NCBI GenBank assembly: GCA_026874595.1
Contig: CM049310.1
Coordinates: forward strand, 26,089,058 to 26,153,057
DNA from: Sipunculus nudus
Taxonomy: Eukaryota; Annelida; Sipuncula; Golfingiida; Sipunculidae
Reading direction: 5' to 3'
DNA length: 64,000 nucleotides
Every line of letters starts with the position of its first letter. The stretch's first letter is position 1. Position numbers and translations under genes: made by a program. The notes below the pieces were generated by a model. It was not told the origin of the DNA, searched no databases, and saw nothing but the letters and a program-made list of their open reading frames with translations. Positions 47,957-59,316 of this stretch are shown one piece after another.

Positions 47957-50956
47957 AGCTCAGCTGACTATAAGTCATCTGAGCTATAGTCGTGGTCCAT
48001 TGTCCGTCGTCCGTCCGTCTGTCCGTCCGTCCGTCCGTCCGTCCGTCCGTCCGTCCGTCCGTAGATGTGGCACGTTTTGAAACCGTAAGACCTAGGAATC
48101 CGAAATTCAGCATAATGTTAGATGTCCCCAAGATCTCCTACCAAGCCGAAAACTGGGTCTTTGCGACTTAGTTCCTTTGAGAAATTTAGGAAAAACCTCA
48201 ATTTTTTATTAAAAACCTATTTTCACACTTCAGGACTGTCTAATATCAAAACCACTCATCTGTTTTCACCCATATTTACCATAAATATTCTTCTATATAG
48301 TTCCTATGAACATGCCAGAAATTATGTCTGTATTATATAATTTAAAAAAGTTATGGGCCCAAACATAATGCATTTTGTAAAAAATCAGGAAAGATATTTG
48401 ATCACTTAACACAAAACTTGTTAAAGCTATGGACTTTTTTTCCAGTAATATAACTTTAATTTATCAAAATTAAATTGTATACCCAAAATTAGATCAAAAT
48501 CTTTTAAATTTTTTAAAATATTAACAAAAATAAAAAATTGGTACCTTAAATTTTGCCCAACTTTGACCATGGCACGTTTTTTTACTGTAAGTACTGTGGA
48601 TTTAATTTTCGCAGCATGTTTTTGATAGCATTTTGTCTGTTAACACCAAAAATTTGAAACCAGTTGATCAAAAACTGTAGATTTTATTCAAGTTTTCAAG
48701 CACCATGTCACAAATTGTTTACATCAAGCTAGTGTTATGCAGTTTGCAAGAGCTCAGCTCCCCAGCTTCAGCTCTCAGTTCCTAAAATTTGGCATACAAT
48801 TAGATATCTCCAAAATTCCCTACCATGCCAAGAATTTGGTCACTAGGACTTAATACCTTCGAGATATTAATGAAAAACTTCATTTTTTCCATTAAAAACC
48901 CATTGTCACACTTCAAGACTGCCTAATATCAAAACCACTGATGTGACTTTAATCATATATAATATACATATTTTTCTATACATTCTCTATGCATATGCCA
49001 GAAATGATGTCAGTATTGCATAACTGTTTTAAGTTATGGGCCCAAACATAATGCACTATGTAAAAAATCAAGAAATATATTTACTCTCTAAACAAGGGGA
49101 TTGCTGAAGCTAGAGTTTTTTTGCCAGGGATGTAACATTATTTAATCAAGATTCAATTGAATACCCCAAATTAGTCCTGAATTTTTCAAATTTTATATGT
49201 TATTAGTATAAATATAAAATTAGTGCCTTAAATTTTGCCCAACTTTGACCATGGCACATTTGTTTCCTGTGAGCACGGTTGATATAATTTTCATATCATG
49301 CACACAAAGATTTCAGCTTTTTAGTTGAGAAAGCTGAAAGAAATTGGCCAAAAATTGTAGCTTTTATTAATGTTTTTATGAGACCATGTCAGACCTTAAC
49401 TCTCTCCAGCCCCTCTTGAGTCACCTGTACGTTGACCTTGTTGAACTTTCAGCAAATTATGCATGCTTGAGGCGAGCCATACACTGTTGCAGGTAGGCAG
49501 CTTATGGCCAGCCACAGTTGATCCAGGTGTCCAACCCAACTCATCTAGTAGTTTTAACCAACAACATAACAATTAACAATAAATTAATAAATTTTTATTG
49601 TTTTTTAATAACAATTTAAGAAAAATAAAAAAGAATTTGTTAGTTTATAATAACAGGAAATCAACTTGCAGTTACTGATGATAAAAGAATCTTGTATCGA
49701 TGGATAGAATGTCACGTACTCCAAATAACACCATGCAGTCACCTATGGTATTTTTCAGTTCAATTTTAATGATAAAAAAGTAAATCATATTATTCATTAC
49801 TAATCATTAGGGATCATATGAAGGAAATTAATGATAGACAAAGATGCAGTTGATATTATTAATCTAGATTCCTACTGTGTCTAGTGTGTACATTGATGTG
49901 AAATTAGTCCAAAATGAATATATTTGGCCAAAATAAAAAAAAGGTATGGTTCTCAGGCATTTTTTTTTCAGAAATCAATGCGGGTGGGCGCTTTTTTTAT
50001 TTTAAATTTTTTGGTATGCTTCGATAAAAATGTCAAATGATAAGGGAAAAGCATGAAAATAACAGTTTTAATTTGCTAAATAAGTAAAAGCACTACAAAA
50101 CAAAGGAAATTGTATGGTTTAATCTTCTTGAAAGAAATGTCGGAGCGGCAGCAGCTCAAAATTGGAAAGTTTTTATTGAAAATCAAATAAAAATTTTTGA
50201 TGCGGGGGTTTAAAATTGATGTGGGCGGTGCCTGAGAACCATACCTTTAATTTTTTTTTGGCCTTACATTTTTTTTTTTTTTAATATAAATAAAAGCCAT
50301 AAAACCAGGTACTTTTGATCATAATTTAAATGTGTGAATTTTGTATATTCTGGATTCTCAACATAATTGTTTGGTGAAAACTGAATAAATGCCAGTAATG
50401 GTGGGAAAACTTTGCAATTGTATTTAAATACGAATATGAATATGTACTCCATTATAAAATGTCTTGCATAAAGAATTGGAATTCAGGTAAAAATGAAAGT
50501 ATATGAATACCAGTGCAAATACTTTCAAAATGTATTCATGAAAGCATTCATGAATATATTCTTTAATATTATTTTAATAATCATTTCAGTTATATTTCAT
50601 TTTAAAAAATCATAAGATTCTCTTATTATTTTTAATAAAAATTATATTTGGGACAATATTTGTAATTTTTTTTAATAAATAGTTAAACTCTTATATCATA
50701 TGTTCTGCTTATAAGTTATATGGCCAAGTCAAAATCTGTGTGACAATAGTACTCCATTTGTTAATAAAATAAATGAAATCAATCCTCTTCCCTGTCTCCA
50801 AAGATAATATCATAATCATACATAAGCTAAACACCAAGAACTCATAATAAAGCTTATATTTATTACCACACCAAACCAGCATATGCCTCATTCCTAAATC
50901 ATATTTTTTAATCATATATAACAGCTGAGCGCCGTGACCCATAGGTCCCTTGTTTT
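47957..50956 (+). repeat. Family A Helentron-like repeat nested in element D
   Basis: It begins AGCTCAGCTGACTATAAGTC with ATCTGAGCT completing the hairpin, followed by the longest CCGT tract of the window (about 47999-48061). It ends CAGCTGAGCGCCGTGACCCA, TAGGTC, CCTTGTTTT at 50922-50956. Two body modules (48420-48720 and 49130-49400) repeat the line CTTAAATTTTGCCCAACTTTGACC. The start lies within a T-run and the end in TTTT, which fits insertion between T residues as reported for Helentrons. Confidence 0.8.
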
Positions 50957-51432
50957 AACTGTAAAAATGTCATTTGTTTTGTTGTGCAATCTATTCAAAA
51001 GTTATTTGGCATCATAAAGACTCTAAGATTAATAAATATACCAGGTCAATACTTTAAGTATTTAGCAGAAATGAAGATCGTCTGACACCCAGAATCGGCA
51101 GGTGCACGATAATAGAACAGCCAAGGATTTCTCACACTTTCCGTCATTGCTCATTTATTTTAAACTTCTAATGATTGTTTGTGTCAGATATCAATAAAAA
51201 CGTGATTATTTAAGCGTGTTACTAAAACAGGATTGTCGTGGACTTCTCTACATTTTATATAATCTAAATTGAAAAGAACGCGCAAAGTGTGGACCAAGCA
51301 AATCACCTGAAAAGGCCACGTGACAATGTAAGCTGTCATCAGCTTGGTCATATCCGTGGATCAAGGGCAGGAATTTTATTATCAGAGATATTTATTATAT
51401 ATTCTGAGAAAACACAAGGCCGTGAACGACAG

Positions 51433-52605
51433 TTTTATTGTATCGCCAGACATAGTCTGGAGATACTATGGCTTAGGCACGGTTGCGCCGCTGCCACCGC
51501 CGCCGCCGCCGAGATTTCTTTTGGACACAATAACTCAAAAAATATTTCAAGGATCTTTTTCAAACTTGACACATTTATAGATAAAGGTGAGAGGACGAAG
51601 CCTTATTAAAATGGGGTCATGACCTCAACTAGGAGAGTGACCTTGACCTTGAATAGATCCATTTTTGGGGAAAATCACACAAATTCTTAAATATCTCAAG
51701 AAATCTTTCATGGATTTATCCAAAAATCAAGTTGGACAAAGATCTTGGATAGTGATGTCATGTACCGGAAACTGGTGGTGCCACCTAGTATCCTTTTCTT
51801 GTTTTTGTGCCGTTTAATACCCCCATCATTGCCACTTGACAGTACTTTTAGCATCACAAGTCAAAAACTGATTGACAGATTTCTTTAATATTATGCATGT
51901 ACATAGGTATGGGTTATGGGATAATGTATATTAAAATTGGGGTCATGACCTTTCCTTTGAGAGTGGCTTTGACCTTGAATATTACCATATATGGTGAAAA
52001 TCACATAAAATCATGAATATCTTAAAAAGGGATGCATGGATTGGTCCAAAAATTAAGTTGACGGAAGATCTTGGATAGTTTTGTCTTTTGCAGAAGATAG
52101 GTGGCGCCACCTGTTGTCCTTTTCTTGTTTTTTTGCGCCTTTGAATACCCCATCATTGCCACTTGACAGTATATACTGTGAGCATTATAAGTCAAACAGT
52201 AATGGACAGATTTCTTTCATGTTATGCATGTATATAGATATGGTTTATGGAATGAGGTATATATAATTTTAAATTTAATTTTAAAATTTAATTTAATTTA
52301 AAATTTTTTTTTTAAATTTAATTTTTTTTTTCAAATGTTGGATATTTTGGAATGCAGTTTATTTCTCAAACAAGTTACTCCAAACATACATATACAACTC
52401 AATACATCATTAAATATATACTTCTATTTATACATAACCTTTTACATAACAATTGCCTTCACTTTAAATATTCCTATATTTTGTACAAATGTTTCTCACA
52501 TTCATTGCTAAGATACAAATACATCACATTATATCAACAAAATACCACAAAACCTAATTTGTCTGGCGATACTATGGCACCAGCGGTGCCAAGAAATGTC
52601 TAGTT
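51433..52605 (+). repeat. Family B Helentron-like repeat nested in element D
   Basis: The ends match copy 1 at 12984: TATCGCCAGACA at 51441-51452, CCAGACATAGTCTGG hairpin, a CCGCCGCCG tract, then at the 3' side TGTCTGGCGATA (52560-52571) and the hairpin GGCACCAGCGGTGCC (52576-52590). Palindromes GGTGGTGCCACC (51774) and GGTGGCGCCACC (52100) are 326 bp apart. From about 52264 to 52555 the expected monomers are replaced by very AT-rich sequence with an AAATTTAATTTTAAA low-complexity patch, so the copy has a replacement or insertion before its 3' end. Confidence 0.8.
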
Positions 52606-53670
52606 CAAGTTTTAATTAACTCCGGTCTTCCTTGCCTCCACAGACGGATGCACTTATGAATAATTACATGCGATATAATCCAGCATAGCGAACCGCAGAG
52701 TGAGAGCAAGGAAGCCAGGGCAACACGTGGACAACATGTCAGTCATTCTTTGATCAAACTCCATTTTCCTATCTTTTTGATGAAAGTTTTCGTGAATGAA
52801 TCATATATTTCACATTCCGTGGAATACTAATTTTGACTAAGTCTTGCAGGTTTTGTGTTTGTTTGTTCATAGCGATATTGATGTCAGGTTGAACTTCGGT
52901 CTATTTTTTGCCCCGAGCTTTTCTCAGGGCCCCAGTCATTCACTACGATTTGGGGTGATTTTTAAGTAGGAACTTCCGAACGGATTGATAATTTCCCCCA
53001 CATGTAAGTACACAGGTGAGGAGTGTGACCTAGTTTTGGGCTTCTTGGGACAGGTAGCCATTCCTGTACCGAGTGAGCGCTAATCGGTGATGTAATCAGC
53101 CATTTGTCACAAGTCTGTAGTTCAGATACCATGGCCCACAGGCTTTAACCGTTTACATGTTTGCAAACTTACGCAAGCACCAAATGTTTTTTTTTGGGAA
53201 ATACTGTAACATAATTGGATGTCAAATACACAGGGGCCGATGCCCTGGATAAAATCCCAACTGATTACGCAATACCCGTGCCTCTTGCACTCGTACTTAA
53301 TCGCCCGTGAATGAAGCTCATTGTAGCTAGACGCGGGTCATTTCCTGGTTGTCATCAACCATGTAAATTGCAAACATTTTAATATACTGCATTATCCAAA
53401 TGAAAATCAGCGTAAATGGTCAAAATAAAAAAAAAAATATTCGGAAACCTTATTCGACTGAATTTTTGGACCGAAAGGAGGAAATGTGTACCTGACTTCA
53501 CCGGAAACGGATATATAGTTGTCGATCAGTTAAGAGATTCAGGCTGGCAGTTTGACTAATTTCGTGCAAAATTTTGCCTCTCAGGCTTAAACCCGCACAT
53601 AAGTCGACTCCCCTTTCTTGGATTAATTTTTTTGGAACAAATTTCTCGACGTACATGCGGTTTTTTACGG

Positions 53671-53775
53671 TACATATCACACGTGTGCTTGAAAAGTAAT
53701 GGTCCAGCATGGAAGCATTATACCTCATGCATGTATATCCCATTGCACAGGTTTGCATTATGCATGTAGGTGCTG
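53671..53775 (+). repeat. Family E, right part of the split copy
   Basis: TGCTTGAAAAGTAATGGTCC and AGCATGGAAGCATTATACCT, then ATCCCATTGCACAGGTTTGC, align with 1455-1531. This is the continuation of the left part that stops at 47760. The terminal hairpin is altered (TGCATGTAGGTGC in place of GGCCTGTAGGC). Confidence 0.7.
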
Positions 53776-54404
53776 TCATTTGTTAAAAAATTCCAATATT
53801 TTTGTGTTTTAGTCTTCTTTGGTATTTCCATGTCAAACAGTGCAATAAACACTCACAAGTGTTCTTTTAAGAACTCCATTTTTAGTCTGAAATTATCCTT
53901 TTGTAGGAGAGCAGTAAAATGTAGTGAATTAAAGCCCACTGTTACATGCGATATCATAATTCCCTCTTCATGAAACTGTTTCACAAACATTGTATTTTTT
54001 GTATATTAATTTAGACTTTGTTATGCCCTGGGAATACTTTTGGCAAAATATACATATATTTCAAGGATCGGGAATTCCATTTCGGTCTGTCACTTCCGCG
54101 ATTCCGTCCAAGTTTACAGAAAATCATTGGCTCTACTGTCATAAGGGCTTTCATATATTGATTCCGTTAAAATTCCTGTGTCAATGTGGCAAGGGCAAAC
54201 CTTTTCTTATCAATTATTTATCTATGTGCACATGTAAATCTGATGTATAAACGATAAATTTAAACAAAAACAAAGTACTGTAATGTTCTTTATGGAGTGA
54301 ACATTACCACCATACCAACATGATCACCGATATTCACGGCACCCAGTATGACCGGCGTAATAATGCTGATTGCTGTTAATTATCCTAGGGGGCCCTAAGG
54401 ATGC
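53776..54404. other. Intron 2 sequence, nothing recognised
   Basis: The open frame at 53990-54250 (86 codons) has no recognisable content. A GC-richer patch at 54300-54400 leads into the element end that follows. Confidence 0.4.
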
Positions 54405-54500
54405 TGAAAAACTTGTACCCGTGTATAAGAAGGCCCCCCTTTTTTGCCAAATATTTTTTAGGATAAAATTTGTCGTCCTGTGCACGAACAAATATGGTAT
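54405..54500. repeat. Second element D-type terminus
   Basis: TACCCGTGTATAAGAAGGCC, a C/T-rich run, AAATATTTTTTAGGATAAAA, TTTGTCGTCCTGTGCACGAA and CAAATATGG follow the same order and spacing as 53590-53670 (CCCGCACATAAGTCGACTCC, TTTCTTGG, ATTTTTTTGGAACAAATTTC, TCGACGTACATGCGG). It appears to be a solo or truncated end of a related element about 830 bp further on. Confidence 0.5.
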
Positions 54501-55732
54501 ATTTTAAGGAAAATATAAAAAGGACCATTGTCAGTGTTGACGGTGGATATTTTTTTTAAAAGGTCAATCTTTTTTTTATGAAAAAATGACTTATTATACT
54601 TTTTATATATATTTGCTGTGCTTACCCCAGTGAGTTATCAAATTTATAACTAAATTACTCAAGAGCCACTGCTTCTCTCTGTAACACTTAAACTTACAAT
54701 GCTGAAAAGGTCGTGCCGTACCAATAAGTTCTTAAAAAAAAATGAAACAAAAGTGAATCATTTCACACAAGTTTAAGCTTTTTAATTTTTTTCTAGGAAA
54801 ATCTTTTTTCTGTCGCATTAATTCTGATCATCCACATCATTTGTTTAATGAACGTGTTATGCATTTACAGCTAGGTCCTGTGCCTTAATACATGTTAAAG
54901 GTTCAAGGCATCCTCAGGATAGATACAGTCGGAATCAATAGATGAGGGATGTGATATTCTGGTCGGCACATGGCCACCTGGGGGAGAGGTCTTCCTGATA
55001 ATGAATCTAGCGTGAGCTGGGTGTTAAGTTTATTAGAACTAATGACTCTTGCAGTTTTCTGTCTCATTTTTGCTTGCAATATGACTTAGTGTTTTGACCC
55101 CTGGCATTTTCATTGATATCAATCCAACCAAGCTCTCTTTGCACAAGAAATCATCACAAATATCTTCAGTTGTTGTAAGAAAATTAGTCACAATTATTGT
55201 GAGAAATAAGGGATTGCATGTCATCTAAGTCTATTCTTAAAAAGGCAATTTTGTGTTTTAACAATAATTTTCTAAATTGTGCTCGCTGTAGTATCAGGTG
55301 TTTGGTGAATATAGTAATTTTAAAGTGTGAAATAAATTAGATATAAAGCTGGTGTGTGATATTAAAAGATTTTATTGATTTCATTATTTACTGGAAAGTC
55401 CTTAAATGGTGGATAACATAATCACTGATGGACACTTATTTTATTCAAATAAAATTCACACATATTAGTTGTTTTTGTTTCATGAAGCATATAGCTAGCA
55501 TGTGGAACACATTTTTAGCTTGTTGGTGCAAAGATGTTACTCTGTGAACCACTGTACTTCACAAATCCTGAATGTAAGAAATAATCACTGACCAAAATAA
55601 GACCACAATAGACAATATTTAAAGGGACCTTATCACATACCAGGTATGTTAAATATACATTATATCTAGTGTTTTCTCTTTAAAATATTATGATATATAT
55701 GCCAAGTTTTTATTTGCTTACTTCTTTACACA
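54501..55732. other. Intron 2 sequence, nothing recognised
   Basis: AT-rich sequence with no exon or repeat match. The small minus-strand frame at 55039-55224 is unremarkable. Confidence 0.45.
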
Positions 55733-55920
55733 ATTGAAAATAAACTTGCACCGTGCACAATCAATAGAACAAAAAAAATTGAGCTCAAACAACCTTTTGT
55801 CCTTACAGAGCAGCAAATAGAAATAAACATGCACTGCTTGCACAATCAATCATTCAGTGAAGCAAAAAAAAAAAAAAAAAAAAACAGAGCTCAAACCAAC
55901 TTTTAGCCTTACAGAACAGC
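55733..55920 (+). repeat. Tandem duplication of about 95-100 bp with a poly-A run
   Basis: Two units share AAATAAAC.TGCAC...GCACAATCAAT, an A-run, GAGCTCAAAC and TTT.GTCCTTACAGA.CAGC. The second unit's A-run has expanded to about 20 A (55865-55884). Confidence 0.75.
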
Positions 55921-58900
55921 TTTACAAATCAAGATTTTTAAAGCTTCAGAAAGTTGTTTCTTCTATGTTCCTTCTGTGTTTCTTCTCCTTGTTTTGAAAT
56001 AGTCATTCATGCACAAGAACAGACCTCTGGTCATCAAGCATTGATATGATACACAGACACATATGGACATAGTACCAGAATAGCAGAATTTAAAAACAGG
56101 AGAAAATATGTCCATTTGCTTGGAAACGTATGTGTTCAGTGAAAATGAACCACTAGCATGAGATAATGCTCATATTTTTGAAAATTTTTCTGTATCTTTA
56201 ACATCCTGGCCATGCATAAAAGTGGGCCTTAAGTAGCATATTTTAAATTTTCTTTTTTTTATTGCATATTTATGTGAATCACCTTTTGGCCTTCATGCAG
56301 GTATGGAACTTCATTTACTTCACAAAACAGTACCAATGGAACACATATGTTATCAGTGATCTAAGAAAAGATACAGCTTCTCCTATTGGCTACCTACCTT
56401 AGTTGTCTAATGGCATGAAAATTAGGAAAAACAATCTTGGCCTCACTAACCAATTCGAATTATATGAATGGACTTTAATATCAGTGAGAAAAAAGTCTAA
56501 TTAGTGTAATGATATCCAGGAATACTTCGTCTTGATGATGAAATATGACAGGTAATAATTTAGATGGGATTTTCCTGGACAGAACTTTAGTGCTTAAATC
56601 AGAAGAAAACTTTAAAAAAAATTAAATGGATTACTCCGAGTGTTTAGTAGTGTCCTTGCGTCAGTGATGGCAGAAGACAGATTATGGGTAAAAGAAGAAG
56701 TTACCACCGGTGGTAATGTCATATTTGTTGATCCTTGAACTTGAATAATAAATCCTCAACCCCATCAAAGAGGGAAACCAAAGCTGAGTACATGAAAACT
56801 AATTTGCATCTTGTTGACTTTCACGAGGTAACTTGGCATGATGTGTGCTGGTGTGAAGAAACAGATATGAATGCATCAACACCTTGTGTCCTGTGGTTTA
56901 TCTGCGAGCTATCACGTGGTAAAAATCAATGTCAAAGAAGAACAGCCTCTTGTCTGGTCCATTGTGTAGTTTGCACCTCCCAGTTGCCCGTCTAATTTTG
57001 GAACAAACAGAGAGCAAAGTACGTAATGTTTAACAATATACAGCTGGGATTTGGGAGTTTTATCCCACTTACCTTAAAGCAGTCCATCTCCAATGGTCCT
57101 CTGTGATGGCTGTAGGGAGTTTGTATGGAATATTGTTGTCTGCTTCCCTGATGAAATGTTGTTCTATCTGATTGTGGCATCACTGATATGTTTGGATGCC
57201 AAACACCTTCCTGTGTTCAGTAATTCTAATAATGTATCAAAATTATTCAGCAGCATTAGGGTTTTAGTTATAAAATTATAGCCTTGAAAATATAAGTATT
57301 GTATTCACTTTCATTCAAAATTTAATGTCAGTTATTGGCTTTAGTGGTTTAAATATATTTTAAATAAAATTTCTTGTCTTTTAAAACAAAATGTTATAAT
57401 TATAATACACATGGTCTAAAGTGGTTGATATTTTTGAAGTTTCTATACAATTATATACAATATACAATTCATATATCTTTTTCAAATTAATATATAGACA
57501 GAATATGAACATTAACTACTTTTTTTTAAGTTTGTATATTTCATCTTGGAAGTAAAATGACTGTTTCTTAAATATATTTTTCCTGAGACATAATTCTGGT
57601 CTCAACAGCATGTCAGTCAAGTATTATGAGGTCAATGGGCTTGCCCTGACTGGGGCTTAATGCTGCAAACAGTCAGTTAAGGCTGATATTTATGTAACTT
57701 GCCAGCCTGTATGTGGAATGTTTTGCACGCTGTCACACTTACAGGCTGGTTACTGCATGGTGGTCCAGTGGTTTATTGTGTGCCTTACAGATGGAACATT
57801 TAATGCTGATCTAGCATGTTTGATGACCACTTGATCAATGATGACCCCATCACTGCCCAATTACTCTCACCAGAAGTGGGTGAATACTGGCTACAAGTGT
57901 CCCACTCAAGTAGATGGTCAGTACCAACTGGGCTGCTTCTCCCAGCTTCCTTATCATTTAAATAGATTGAGCAGGATATATTTTTATCTCCTTTTATGAA
58001 GAACATGTGAATAAATTATTAAGGTTTTATATATAAATTATACCTGCATTTCAAGCCATTTTTCCGTGTTCAGATGATCTCTGAAAGTTATTGGTAAGGA
58101 TCTAGTTATCTTTCTGCAGGAAGAGTTACCTCAAAACCAGATAAAGATGCAGCAGAGTTATAGAGAGTGGCTGCTTTCAGTAGTTAACTTTTCAGTAGAT
58201 AAAACTATGGATATGACATCTGGATGTAGACTTTAGTACTCTTTGGGAAAAAAAGTGTGGTGCATTGTCTACAACTGTCTTGAATTTTACTGGAAAGAAA
58301 ATATGTTTATGACATCTTGATATAGACTTTATTACTCTTAGGAAGAAAAAGTGTTGTGCATTTTGGAGTGTTTGAAATATAAATTAAAACCTTGGAAGAT
58401 AGGGGGTTATTTATGTGCTCTTACACCACAAGAAGAAATCACCAGTTATTGTAATATCAGTACCTGCTCTTTAGAGAAGTTGGGGATTCATGTACTTGGC
58501 CAGCTACCATAGATGATTCTTGTAAATAATTCCTATTTTCAAAGAAATTTTGAAATTAAAAGATAGAAATTTTGAAATATAATTCTAAAGGTATCATAAC
58601 CACAAGTATTTATACGTGTTTTCTGTGATAGCACATTTAATAGATTTCAGTTCAAACTAAGTGTAGGGTATCAATGTGTGTTATTTTACATTGCTATCTC
58701 TGTGTTACTGTTTGCCACTTGATGAGCAACTTGTGAGGACCTTTTGAATTTTGATTGCTGTAGACTTCAATAAGACAAGGAGTTTATATCGGCCAAAGCT
58801 CTCAAACCCCCCTGGTTCTCATACAGACCATGATTTCTGGTCTGTCAGAATTTTGATTAACCACTCTGGCAACCTTTCTGATTTCTCTTTGCAAAGAGTT

Positions 58901-59112
58901 AAATTGACTTGTGTCCTTCAGTGTCATGGTGTGTATTGCCAGTATATAATTGATGGATGTACAGAAAAGGTCAAATGTCACAAGCCAATTTACAGGAACT
59001 CTAGATCAATAGTCATATGGCAATATTACTGACCCACTTCAAAATAATCTTTAAAGGTTAAACACATGTTTCTATCATTGTTTTGAGTATTCCCTGCACT
59101 CTGTAGACCAAA
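55921..59112. other. Intron 2 sequence with one diverged duplication
   Basis: A segment of about 60 bp (TATGACATCT.GATxTAGACTTTA...AAAAAGTGT.GTGCATT) occurs at about 58207-58268 and again at 58309-58363. A GC-richer stretch lies at about 57590-57790. No exon is supported; the frames at 56735-56995 and 58751-59032 contain no recognisable domain. Confidence 0.4.
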
Positions 59113-59316
59113 GTGCATCTATAACATTCAGACTTAAATCCTGCAGTTTTAAGGTATTTTTTCTTTAGATACAGAATAATGTGCATCTATAACATTCAGA
59201 CTTAAATCCTGCAGTTTTATGGTATTTTTTCTTTAGATACAAAATAATGTGCATCTATAACATTCAGACTTAAATCCTGCAGTTTAAAGGTATTTTTTTC
59301 TTTAGATACAGAATAA
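59113..59316 (+). repeat. Three-copy 68-bp tandem repeat
   Basis: The unit GTGCATCTATAACATTCAGA, followed by CTTAAATCCTGCAGTTTT and a TTTTTTCTTTAGATACAGAA tail, starts at 59113, 59181 and 59249. Units differ at only a few positions, so the array is young. Confidence 0.93.

Larger units (their letters stand above)
47761..53670. mobile_element. TIR element D with nested insertions (hAT-like, tentative)
   Basis: The left end CTGTAAAAACTCGCATATAA (then GTCGA) and the right end (reverse complement CCGTAAAAAACCGCATGTAC, then GTCGA) agree at about 20 of 25 positions. The flanks are TACATATA at 47753-47760 and TACATATC at 53671-53678, a probable 7-8 bp target-site duplication. The family E copy outside is contiguous across this insertion when compared with 1226-1531. 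Without the nested A (47957-50956) and B (51433-52605) elements, D is about 1.7 kb. Subterminal repeats of the TAAGTCGA theme occur at both ends (for example CCGCACATAAGTCGA at 53592-53606). No transposase frame is evident. The superfamily is uncertain. Confidence 0.6.
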
